Made by a program: the position numbers and the translations under genes. 15,974 nucleotides of DNA, taken from NCBI GenBank assembly GCA_003153055.1, contig PMBV01000349.1:1-15974 (forward strand). The letters run 5' to 3'. Below the pieces are notes generated by a model. It saw only the letters and a program-made list of their open reading frames with translations. It did not search any database and was not told the origin of the DNA. Positions 1-9,061 of the stretch are shown here, piece by piece; within the stretch, counting starts at the first letter, position 1, and each line of letters opens with the position of its first letter. Origin of the DNA: Myxococcales bacterium (lineage in GTDB: Bacteria; Myxococcota; Myxococcia; Myxococcales; Myxococcaceae).

Positions 1-798
1 CTCTCGCGCAAGGACACCGACGAGCTGGAGACCGAGGCCAAGGGCATGGGCGCCAAGGGCCTGGCCCGCGCCAAGGTGGGCGAGAGCGGCGAGTGGACGC
101 AGTCGCCCATGGCCAAGACCATCAGCGCCGAGCTGCGCCTCGCCATCAACCAGGCCACCGGCGCGCAGGCGGGCGATCTGATCCTCTTCCAGTTCGGTCC
201 TGAGTCGAAGGTCAACACCATCATGGCCAACCTGCGGGTGCACCTGGCCAAGCGACTCAAGCTCATTCCTGAGTACGGCTCGGGTGGCCAGTGGCAGTTC
301 CTCTGGGTCGTCAACCCCCCGCTCTTCGAATACGACGACGAGAAGAAGACCTGGGCCCCGGCCCACCACGCCTTCACGCGCCCGCGCGACGAGTGCCTCC
401 CGTACCTCGAGCCTGCCACCTTCGATCCCGCGAAGGTGTACTGCCACCGCTACGACGTGGTCCTCAACGGCTTCGAGATCGGCGGTGGATCGATTCGACT
501 CCACGATCCGACCGTTCAGGCGTTGGTGTTTCGCGCGCTTGGAATCTCCGACGAGGAGGCCCGACAGAAGTTCGGCTTCTTGCTCGACGCCCTCAAATTC
601 GGCGCGCCTCCCCACGGCGGCGTGGCGTTGGGCATGGATCGGCTGGCCTTCCTCATCACCGAGACCGAGTCGCTCCGCGACGTCATTCCCTTCCCCAAGA
701 CCCAGAAGGGGACCGACCCGATGACGGGCGCACCGGGAGAGGTCGACGACCGACAGCTCCGAGAGCTGTACGTCAGGGCAGTCCCTCCGGTGAAGTGA
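1..798 (+). CDS. aspS: Aspartate--tRNA ligase, C-terminal part (5' end outside window)
   Basis: Charges tRNA-Asp with aspartate in the cytoplasm (class II aminoacyl-tRNA synthetase). The frame is open from base 1 with no start, so the gene begins upstream and 265 codons are visible. The first part fits the end of the bacterial-type GAD insertion domain. The class II catalytic core follows, with NGFEIGGGSIRLHDP (about residues 156-170 of the fragment) and motif 3, PHGGVALGMDRLAF, whose Arg contacts ATP. It ends with the typical RDVIPFPKTQKGTDPMTGAPGEV stretch and a short tail. No frameshift is seen and the C-terminus looks complete. The N-terminal anticodon-binding domain is outside the window, so whether the enzyme discriminates tRNA-Asp from tRNA-Asn cannot be judged. 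Identification is firm. Confidence 0.96.
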   Translation, partial: LSRKDTDELETEAKGMGAKGLARAKVGESGEWTQSPMAKTISAELRLAINQATGAQAGDLILFQFGPESKVNTIMANLRVHLAKRLKLIPEYGSGGQWQFLWVVNPPLFEYDDEKKTWAPAHHAFTRPRDECLPYLEPATFDPAKVYCHRYDVVLNGFEIGGGSIRLHDPTVQALVFRALGISDEEARQKFGFLLDALKFGAPPHGGVALGMDRLAFLITETESLRDVIPFPKTQKGTDPMTGAPGEVDDRQLRELYVRAVPPVK

Positions 799-900
799 CC
801 GGGCGGCCCACCTCGACACCCCTCGGCAGGGCCCGCTAACGTGCCCCAGCGCTCGGGCCTCTCGGGCGTCTGGAGCGTGGAGCTCCAGCCGCTCCACCCC

Positions 901-906
901 GGGGAG
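901..906 (+). promoter_or_regulatory. Ribosome binding site deciding the start of the SRPBCC/epimerase gene
   Basis: GGGGAG lies three bases before the ATG at 910. The frame is open further upstream to a GTG at 841, but the 23 extra residues (MPQRSGLSGVW...) do not look like the family. The SRPBCC domain begins right after the ATG at 910 (MVDTYVKRT). I therefore prefer 910. The spacing is a little short, which leaves some doubt. Confidence 0.5.
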
Positions 907-909
907 TCC

Positions 910-2277
910 ATGGTCGATACGTATGTCAAGCGCACGCCGATGCCGGTGTCCGTCGACGAGCTCTTCGCCTGGCACTCCCGAGAGGGGGCCTTCGAGCGGC
1001 TGAACCCCGCGTTCGATCCCGTCGAGGTCGAGTCGCGAGAAGGTGGGCTCGAGGTCGGCGCCCGCACGGTGCTGAGGATGCGAGTGGGCGTGGTGTGGCA
1101 CCGCTGGGTGGCGGTGCACACGGACTATGAGCGGGGGCGGCTGTTTCGTGACGAGCAGGAATCGGGGCCCTTCTCCACCTGGCGGCACACGCATCGCTTC
1201 GACGCTGACGGCCCTGGCAGCGTGATGCACGACGAGATCGAGTACGCGCTCCCCATGGGGGCCATCGGCTCGGCGCTGGGCACGCGGTTCACCCGGGCCG
1301 CGCTCGAGCGCACGTTCCTCTACCGGCACCAGTTGCTCAAGGCCGACCTCGAGCGGCACGCGGCCTACGCCTCTCGGCCTCGCCTCACCGTGGCGATCGC
1401 CGGCGCCAGCGGCCTCGTCGGCTCGGCCCTGCGGCCATTTCTCACCACCGGAGGCCACACCGTCAAGATTCTCCGGCGTGCTGGCTCGAGGCCCGACCCC
1501 TACGGGCTCGAGGGTGCCGACGTGGTGGTGAACCTCGCTGGCGCGGGGATCGCGGACGAACGCTGGAGTGACGAGCGCAAGCAGCTCTTGGCCGAGAGCC
1601 GCGTGCAGTTCACTCGGGCGCTGGTGGAGTCGATGCGAACGCTGAAGTCTCCACCACGCGTACTGCTCCAGGGCTCGGCCGTCGGCGTCTACGGCGAGCG
1701 CGGCGACGAGACCCTGACCGAGTCGTCGGCGCTGGGCCCTCGCGGCCCCCGGGGCGCCGCCTTCCTCGCGGGATTATGCGCCGACTGGGAAGCCGCCGGG
1801 CGAGCCGCTGAAGACCTGGGGGTCCGCGTGGTGTTGCTCCGCACCGGGCTGGTGCAGACCGCGCGAGGGGGCGTGCTCGGGCGCCTCCTGGCTCCGTTCA
1901 AGGCCGGCGCCGGCGGGCCCATCGGCAGCGGGCGTCAGTGGCAGAGCTGGATCTCCCTCGAAGACGTGTTGGGCGTGCTCCACCGGGCCCTGTGGGATGA
2001 CAACCTGAGAGGGCCATTGAACGTGGTGGCCCCAGGCCCGGTCACCAACGCCGAGTACGGGCGGCTCTTGGGGCAGGTGTTGGCGAGGCCGGCGGTGATG
2101 CCGCTCCCGGCGTTCGCGATGCGGGCTGCCTTTGGTGAGCTCGCCGACGGAGCGATGCTGGCCAGCCAGCGCGTCATGCCCACCGTGCTCGAGCGCATCG
2201 GCTTCCGGTTCCTCCACCCGAACCTCGAGGAGGCGCTGCGCTTCACCCTCGGGCGGCTGCCGGTGTCTCAGCTGTGA
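910..2277 (+). CDS. SRPBCC-domain / NAD-dependent epimerase fusion protein (TIGR01777-like)
   Basis: 455 residues from the ATG at 910; a GTG at 841 would add 23. Residues 1-150 look like an SRPBCC (START-like) ligand-binding domain (DELFAWHSREGAFERLNPAF, then FSTWRHTHRF). From about residue 158 an extended-SDR Rossmann domain follows, with the nucleotide-binding motif GASGLVGSALRPFL (165-178), a VVNLAGAGIADERW segment and SAVGVYGERG. The last ~50 residues match the small C-terminal domain (DUF1731 type) of YfcH/TIGR01777 proteins. The family is assumed to bind NAD(P), but its reaction is unknown. The added SRPBCC half suggests a hydrophobic ligand, which is inference. The gene is convergent with hrpB, only seven bases apart. 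Family assignment is solid, function open. Confidence 0.88.
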   Translation: MVDTYVKRTPMPVSVDELFAWHSREGAFERLNPAFDPVEVESREGGLEVGARTVLRMRVGVVWHRWVAVHTDYERGRLFRDEQESGPFSTWRHTHRFDADGPGSVMHDEIEYALPMGAIGSALGTRFTRAALERTFLYRHQLLKADLERHAAYASRPRLTVAIAGASGLVGSALRPFLTTGGHTVKILRRAGSRPDPYGLEGADVVVNLAGAGIADERWSDERKQLLAESRVQFTRALVESMRTLKSPPRVLLQGSAVGVYGERGDETLTESSALGPRGPRGAAFLAGLCADWEAAGRAAEDLGVRVVLLRTGLVQTARGGVLGRLLAPFKAGAGGPIGSGRQWQSWISLEDVLGVLHRALWDDNLRGPLNVVAPGPVTNAEYGRLLGQVLARPAVMPLPAFAMRAAFGELADGAMLASQRVMPTVLERIGFRFLHPNLEEALRFTLGRLPVSQL

Positions 2278-2284
2278 CGGCGCT

Positions 2285-4809
<2,525 letters not shown>

Positions 4810-4813
<4 letters not shown>

Positions 4814-5544
4814 TCGGCCAACTCGGCGCCGCCCTCCGGGCTGGCCAGCTTCCTCTTTCGCGGCTTCTGGGCCAGGCCCGACTGCTGGAACGCCTCCTCG
4901 ACTGGGGCGAGGGCTGCCTCGGCCAGCAAGCGCGCTTGGCGCATGGGAAGCTCGAGGGCGTCGGCGAACGCACCCAGCTCGACCCTGAGCTGGCCCGCTT
5001 CTCGCTCAGGCAGTGGCTCTCCTGAGAAGGCCTCTCGCCACGCCTTGAAGGCAGCGCGCAAATGATCCGCGGCGGCCTGCACGGGCGCCAACCCCTCGTC
5101 GGCCAGCATGCGCTTGGCGTAGGTGCTCGAGAGGCGCTTCTCGAAATCGGTGCAGAACTTCTCGAAGTCTTCCCGGTCGACGCGCCGGAGCACCGGGACC
5201 TTGAGCTTCCCGAAGAGGGCCTCGAGCAGGGGCGCGCGGGGACCGGCGTGGAAGGCGATGCCGGCCTGGAGGCGCTCCAGCGAGTCGACCGCGGCCTGCT
5301 GCATGGCCCGACCGTGCTCAGCTCTCAGCGGGGCGAGATCGGGCAGCCGCATCGCCCGCGACACCACCGGCTCGACCCCGACGCGAGCCGCCGTCATTCG
5401 CTCGATGGCCGTGGTGAGCCAGCTCTTCTCTTCCTTGAGGTCGGACCGAGGCTCGAGCTCGGCGATGGCGCCCTGGAGGCGCTGCAGCATCACCTCGGAT
5501 TGGGAGACCGTGTCATACGCATCGAGCAGCGACGGAGCCGTCAT
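4810..5544 (-). CDS. Unrecognised helical protein encoded upstream of hrpB
   Basis: 244 residues from the ATG at 5542-5544; I do not recognise a family. The protein reads as mostly alpha-helical, charged and soluble, with no signal peptide or membrane segment. Helices rich in Leu, Ala and Glu run through its length, with a cluster FEKFCTDFEKRLSSTYAKRM in the middle and a basic KPRKRK patch near the C-terminus. Its stop overlaps the hrpB start by four bases, so both products come from one message and may be made in related amounts. That linkage is the only functional clue. It could be a partner of the helicase or an unrelated passenger. The reading frame itself is convincing because of high third-position GC and the clean junction. 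Confidence 0.78.
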
Positions 5545-5590
5545 GGAACGGGCGCCTTAGCACGAAGCCCGCGGGGTGGTGGTCGGGTCG

Positions 5591-6127
5591 CTAGAGCCGC
5601 AGACTCAGGAGCTGTTCCCGGGGGTGCACCACCCCGGCCCGATGGCCAATGGGGGAGAAGCCCAGCTTCCTGGCGAGCGCCAGCGACGGCTGGTTCCCGG
5701 GCGCGATGGCCACCATGAAACTCGACTGCCCGTGCGCGCGGTGAGCCCAGCCCATGAGCCCTGCGACCGCTTCTTGGCCGTAGCCTCTCCGCTGGTGCGC
5801 CTCGAAGATCTCGTACCCCAGCTCGACACCTCCGGGCAGGTGCGCCTCGAGGTCCGCTGGGCCGGGGCGTGAGTCAAACCCGACGTGGCCAACCATCTCT
5901 TCGCGGTCGGGGCGCACCACGGCCCGCAGGAGCCACTCCTTGATCGTCGGGTCGTCTCGGAGGTTCTGCAGTCGCGCCGAGGCGAGCAGCACCTCGCGGA
6001 ACCAGGGAGACGGAACTCGCGCGCCGAGGCGGGCCTGGGCACGCTTCACGTCACCCTCGATGGTCGCGGTGAGGAAGCCTTCGTCGAGGCTCACCAGCTC
6101 CAGTCGATCGGTGTGAATACGCTCCAT
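5591..6127 (-). CDS. GNAT family N-acetyltransferase (RimJ/RimL type)
   Basis: 178 residues from the ATG at 6125-6127. The opening RIHTDRLELVSLDEGFL is the classic beta-1/helix-1 of RimJ/RimL-like acetyltransferases. GYEIFEAHQRRGYGQEAV (104-121) carries motif A for acetyl-CoA binding (R-R-G-Y-G), and APGNQPSLALARKLGF (142-157) is motif B. The frame stays open for another 168 codons upstream, but that stretch has no family resemblance and crosses the repeat-filled gap, so I reject it. Members acetylate N-termini of ribosomal proteins or small molecules; the substrate here is unknown. The gene lies 46 bases before the unrecognised gene upstream of hrpB and may be co-transcribed with it. No strong ribosome binding site is visible; a TACACT hexamer on the minus strand (6150-6145) is a possible -10. 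Confidence 0.87.
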   Translation of the reverse strand: MERIHTDRLELVSLDEGFLTATIEGDVKRAQARLGARVPSPWFREVLLASARLQNLRDDPTIKEWLLRAVVRPDREEMVGHVGFDSRPGPADLEAHLPGGVELGYEIFEAHQRRGYGQEAVAGLMGWAHRAHGQSSFMVAIAPGNQPSLALARKLGFSPIGHRAGVVHPREQLLSLRL

Positions 6128-6391
6128 GGATCGGGAGGCGCGGGAGTGTACCAGGTGCGAGCATGCCTTGAGGTGCGAGAGTGGGGCCTGTGCCCGCCCA
6201 CCGAGGCGGTCTGACCAGCTCCTCGACCCCAGACCCCGGTGAGCGCACGTGAAGTGCTGTGGACGACGCCAGGTCCGTGACCGGCGGGGGTGAGGGCCAA
6301 ATGGAAGAGCAGCTTCCCTAACCCCCGGGCGAGTGATCGTACCAGGACGGTATGCCTCCACCACGCGAGGCCCAGAGGTGGTGAAGCGAGC

Positions 6392-6408
6392 CGACAACAA
6401 GGTTGTCG
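6392..6408. repeat. Palindrome P1 (CGACAAC / GTTGTCG arms, 3-base spacer)
   Basis: CGACAAC, spacer AAG, then GTTGTCG: a perfect seven-base inverted repeat. It is nearly the same as the palindrome at 6426-6444 and shares the ACAACC/GGTTGT core with the long inverted repeats at 6401 and 6833. Two symmetric copies this close fit a dimeric regulator's operator pair or the inner repeats of a mobile element. Confidence 0.75.
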
Positions 6409-6425
6409 CGATCAGACGCCAATTC

Positions 6426-6444
6426 GCGACAACCAGGTTGTCGC
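6426..6444. repeat. Palindrome P2 (GCGACAAC / GTTGTCGC arms, 3-base spacer)
   Basis: GCGACAAC, spacer CAG, then GTTGTCGC: perfect eight-base arms. It is the second copy of the P1 motif; the dyad centres are 35 bases apart. The facing halves of P1 and P2 also form a longer inverted repeat with eleven-base arms (GGTTGTCGCGA at 6401-6411, TCGCGACAACC at 6424-6434), so two alternative cruciform or stem pairings are possible. Confidence 0.75.
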
Positions 6445-6522
6445 ACCAGAAGACGGTGGCACCGCTCGCCTCTCGGGCCGGGTCCACAACCTTGGGGCGG
6501 AGGTTGGGGTGGTCTCCCAGCG

Positions 6523-6560
6523 TGTCATCACGGTGTACAAATCGGTACACCGTGATGACA
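6523..6560. repeat. Perfect inverted repeat, 16-base arms and 6-base spacer
   Basis: The left arm TGTCATCACGGTGTAC (6523-6538) is the exact reverse complement of the right arm (6545-6560), separated by AAATCG. As RNA it would form a very stable hairpin on either strand. As DNA the inner 20 bases resemble a TetR-class operator. There is no following T-run, so it is a poor rho-independent terminator. It is the strongest secondary-structure signal in the window. Confidence 0.85.
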
Positions 6561-6685
6561 GCTCTGCAGAGGCACACCAGGGAGGCGTGGTCGCCACCCT
6601 CGACATTCGAGACCGAGCCGGCCGGACCCACTCACCGAGGCGGTCGGGCGAGCTCCCCGGCCTGAGAGGACGCGAGAGAGCCCAT

Positions 6686-6722
6686 GCATCACTCCCCCGA
6701 CCGGCCGAGGGGCTGGTGATGC
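6686..6722. repeat. Imperfect inverted repeat GCATCAC / GTGATGC with inner CCCC/GGGG
   Basis: GCATCAC (6686-6692) and GTGATGC (6716-6722) are perfect seven-base arms. A CCCC/GGGG pair inside extends the stem after a small internal bulge. It belongs to the hairpin series of the gap. In GC-rich DNA a structure of this size is less remarkable than the 16-base one. Confidence 0.5.
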
Positions 6723-7041
6723 TCGCCCGGAGCCCCGGACCCCTTTCCGCGGCCCATGCCTCGGGCCCTTCTGCTGCGCCCCAGTTGCTGGTCCCCTCTT
6801 CGCTCTTCACCCTGATGGTCGGAAATGCCGCCCTGATCGCGACAACCAATGAGCCATTGCAGCGTCAGGCCATCTGGCCCGTGTCTTCTGTCTTCCACTC
6901 GCTGGGCGCGGCCCACCACGGACCCACCTTGGAGCGCAGTTGAGAGAACAGCAGGGAATGTAGGGACCAGAGGGGGCCGGGATCTGAGAGACAGGTGCCC
7001 ACACTCCCCACCCACTCGTGGCAGGGTCCGAAGAAGAGCGA

Positions 7042-7932
7042 TCACTGTGCGCGCCACGCCGCGAGCGCCCGCTCGAGGTCGTCGGGGAGCGGCGCCCGGC
7101 ACTCCACCGGAGGGTCCACGCCGGCGACCGAGAGTCGGGCCGCGTGCAGGGCAGGGCGAGCGAGGAGCGGGTCGCGTACTCCGTACATCTCATCGCCCAG
7201 GAGCGGGAAGCCGGCCTCCGAGAGCTGCACCCGAATCTGATGGGTCCGCCCGGTCTCGAGCGTCACCTCGAGGAGCGTCGCCGCTCGGTACCGCTCCTCG
7301 ACCCGGTAGGACAGCCGAGCTCGCCGAGGAGAAGCGGCCCGGGTGGTGAACCGCCCTGGGGCACGAGGGTCTCTGCCGTACGGGGTGTCGAGCCGCCCCT
7401 CGTCTGGCGGGCTGCCACGAACGACTGCGAGGTAGATCTTGTGGACGTCGCGCTGCTCGAAGGCCTGGGTGAGGCGCGCCTGAGCCTCGTCGCTCTTGGC
7501 GAGGAGCAGGCACCCGGTGGTGCCCTTGTCGAGCCGGTGCACGATGCCTGGCGCCGCGACGCCGCCCACGTCGAAGCCCTCGAACTGCGTCGCGGCCAAT
7601 TGGAGGATCGACACCTGCCCAGGCTCCGGCTCGACCACGATGCCCGCGGGCTTGTCGATGACGAGGAAGTCCTCCCGCGACACCAGCGCGTGGAGTCGCG
7701 GCCCTTCTACCGGTGGGAGCCGCTTCGGTGCCGGCAGCTCGAGCTCAACCGTCTCTCCGCCATGCAGCCGCCGCCGGACCTTGGCCCGGGTGCCGTTGAC
7801 CCGCACCAGCCCTCGCTCGATGAGCTGACGGAGTTGCTCCACGCCGTAGCCTGGGAGTCGCGACGCGAGGAACGTGTCGAGCCGCGCGGGGGCGGGGCGA
7901 GGAACCACAAGGCGTCGAGGCGGTCGTTCCAT
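7042..7932 (-). CDS. RluA-family 23S rRNA pseudouridine synthase (RluD-like)
   Basis: Converts specific uridines in structured RNA, usually 23S rRNA, to pseudouridine. 296 residues from the ATG at 7930-7932. An S4 RNA-binding domain spans about residues 17-66 (RLDTFLASRLPGYGVEQLRQLIERGLVRVNG). The catalytic motif HRLDKGTTG (132-140) supplies the essential Asp135, and GRTHQIRVQLSEAGFPLLGDEMYG is the conserved C-terminal signature. The frame stays open to a TTG at 8034 that would overlap the preceding hydrolase stop by four bases. The 34 extra residues look unlike the family and the site has badly spaced ribosome-binding bases, so I keep the ATG. It is the last gene of the right-hand minus-strand run, 98 bases after the hydrolase. 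The exact target uridines cannot be told from sequence. Confidence 0.92.
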   Translation of the reverse strand: MERPPRRLVVPRPAPARLDTFLASRLPGYGVEQLRQLIERGLVRVNGTRAKVRRRLHGGETVELELPAPKRLPPVEGPRLHALVSREDFLVIDKPAGIVVEPEPGQVSILQLAATQFEGFDVGGVAAPGIVHRLDKGTTGCLLLAKSDEAQARLTQAFEQRDVHKIYLAVVRGSPPDEGRLDTPYGRDPRAPGRFTTRAASPRRARLSYRVEERYRAATLLEVTLETGRTHQIRVQLSEAGFPLLGDEMYGVRDPLLARPALHAARLSVAGVDPPVECRAPLPDDLERALAAWRAQ

Positions 7933-8030
7933 CTGGCTGGGCTCGGCGCCGACGGGCGCGCGAAGGCCCCCTACCACGTTACCTCTGCAGGGACGACACC
8001 GTGCTCGGACGCCCACGCCGGGGGAACAGC

Positions 8031-9059
8031 TCAATCCTTCGGCCTGGCTTCGAGCTCGGTCAAAAAGCCGAGCAGGGCTCGATTGAACTCCTCGGCGCAG
8101 TCGAGCTGCACCGTGTGACCGCAGCCCTTGAACTCGAGGAGGCGGCTGTGTGCGATGCCCTCATGGCCGACCTCCATGGTCGTGCCGGTGAAGCCGCCGT
8201 GGAGGAACGCGTTGGGAATGAGTCGGTCGCGGTTGCCGAACACGATGAGCGTCGGCGCGGTCACCTTGGCGAGCGACTCCCGGACGAAGTTGTTCTTGGC
8301 CAGCCCCTCGACGGTGCGCACCTGGGCGTAGGCATACGCGTCGAAGTCGGAGTTCCTTGCCAGGCGTACCCGCTCCTCGATGAGCCACTCGTCATCGGGC
8401 GTCCACCGCTGGAAGTTGGCGTCGCGCACGTTGCCCCAGATGGCCTCCTCGTCGGCGTCCTTCACCAGCGAGCGCGCGTAGACGTTTCTGAACCACTGCT
8501 GCTCGCGAGCCGAGAAGACCTCGAAGCCGGCCGGGCTCGCCAGCACCAACGCCCGCACTCGCGTAGGGAAGCGAATGGCCGTCGACAGCGCCGTCTGCCC
8601 GCCCATCGAGTGCCCGACCAAGATGACGTCCCCGAGGCCGAGGAGATCGAGCAGCTCGACGACGTTCTCGCCGAACGACTCGGTGGTGTATGGGAACAGC
8701 GCCGGCTTGTCCGACTTGCCGAAGCCGAGCTGATCGATGGCGATGACGCGGTAGCCCTGGGCCGCTACCACGTCGAGCTGGGCCCTCCAGAACTTGAGGT
8801 AGCTCCCCAGGCCGTGGAGGAACACCACCGTGGGAGCGCCGCTGGGGTTGAGCTCAACGTACCGCAGCGTCGGCGCGTGGCTCAGGCCGTAGCGGGCCTT
8901 GGCCCCTTCGAGCACGACCGACTTCGAGGGCCATGGTTGCCCTTGCGGTCCGGAGTAGTCGAGCTCGGCGAACTCGAGGGCCGGCTCGGTGGCGTATCGT
9001 TTGACGCAGCCCACTCCGAGGAGCGCCACCACGACTCCGATGAGCAATGGAGCACGCAT
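8031..9059 (-). CDS. Alpha/beta hydrolase, probable lipoprotein
   Basis: 342 residues from the ATG at 9057-9059. The N-terminus MRAPLLIGVVVALLGVGC is a short signal with Cys18 as likely lipidation site. The lipobox is imperfect (Gly at -3), so a plain membrane anchor is also possible. The hydrolase fold shows the oxyanion motif LHGLGSYLKFW (HGLG at 82-85), nucleophile elbow GHSMGG (Ser151), acid NRDRLIP (Asp278) and base GCGHTVQ (His315), a complete triad. IDQLGFGKSDKP is the usual strand-4 loop. It probably cleaves an ester or similar bond on the periplasmic side of a membrane. Its start is two bases after the stop of the barrel-protein gene, so the two are tightly linked. The frame extends 46 codons upstream into that gene, but that extension is Arg/His-rich shadow and was rejected. 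Confidence 0.9.
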   Translation of the reverse strand: MRAPLLIGVVVALLGVGCVKRYATEPALEFAELDYSGPQGQPWPSKSVVLEGAKARYGLSHAPTLRYVELNPSGAPTVVFLHGLGSYLKFWRAQLDVVAAQGYRVIAIDQLGFGKSDKPALFPYTTESFGENVVELLDLLGLGDVILVGHSMGGQTALSTAIRFPTRVRALVLASPAGFEVFSAREQQWFRNVYARSLVKDADEEAIWGNVRDANFQRWTPDDEWLIEERVRLARNSDFDAYAYAQVRTVEGLAKNNFVRESLAKVTAPTLIVFGNRDRLIPNAFLHGGFTGTTMEVGHEGIAHSRLLEFKGCGHTVQLDCAEEFNRALLGFLTELEARPKD

Positions 9060-9061
9060 GA

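Larger units (their letters stand above)
6401..6847. repeat. Exact 15-base inverted repeats bounding a ~447-base segment (possible MITE-like remnant)
   Basis: GGTTGTCGCGATCAG at 6401-6415 recurs as its exact reverse complement CTGATCGCGACAACC at 6833-6847. Beyond the 15 bases the ends keep partial similarity (ATT and CGAC at matching offsets). The enclosed segment has no transposase gene but contains further hairpins. That is the layout of a miniature inverted-repeat element. No convincing target-site duplication was found: only AA flanks both outer ends. The element call is therefore tentative, while the repeat itself is seen directly. Confidence 0.45.
6128..7041. other. 0.9-kb non-coding gap rich in inverted repeats
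   Basis: No frame here looks like a protein. The open frames are low-complexity Arg/Ser/Pro/Gly shadows and none has a good start plus family resemblance. The stretch must hold the end of the RluA-type transcript and the promoter of the acetyltransferase gene. From about 6390 to 6850 it holds a series of inverted repeats, listed separately. Smaller ones are CGGTG/CACCG at 6454-6464, CAACCT/AGGTTG at 6487-6506 and the ten-base palindrome CTCTGCAGAG at 6562-6571. No T-tract marks a clear intrinsic terminator. Confidence 0.7.

Noticed and set aside
799..840. Terminator after aspS
   Set aside because: The GC-rich inverted bases are imperfect and no T-tract follows.
6392..6444. Integron attC site or CRISPR repeat
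   Set aside because: The arms lack the GTTRRRY core of attC, there is no integrase, and only two copies exist without regular spacers.
6523..6560. Hairpin as a rho-independent terminator of the RluA-type transcript
   Set aside because: No T-run follows on either strand and it lies about 480 bases beyond the stop codon.
6128..6631. Extension of the acetyltransferase frame to 346 residues
   Set aside because: The extra 168 residues cross the hairpin gap, have no family resemblance, and the GNAT fold begins exactly at the ATG at 6127.
6199..6650. Direct repeat CACCGAGGCGGTC near 6199 and 6634
   Set aside because: Thirteen exact bases of common GC-rich composition with little similarity around them; could be chance.
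6412..6849. A 145-residue minus-strand frame starting inside the right inverted repeat
   Set aside because: Its composition is like random GC-rich DNA and it is built partly from the repeats; no recognisable motif.
6290..6943. A 217-residue plus-strand frame in the gap
   Set aside because: It is an Arg/Pro/Ser-rich translation of palindromes, with no domain signature and no ribosome binding site.
7933..8034. TTG start at 8034 for the pseudouridine synthase
   Set aside because: The four-base overlap is tempting, but the added 34 residues do not resemble the family and the purine-rich stretch touches the TTG directly.
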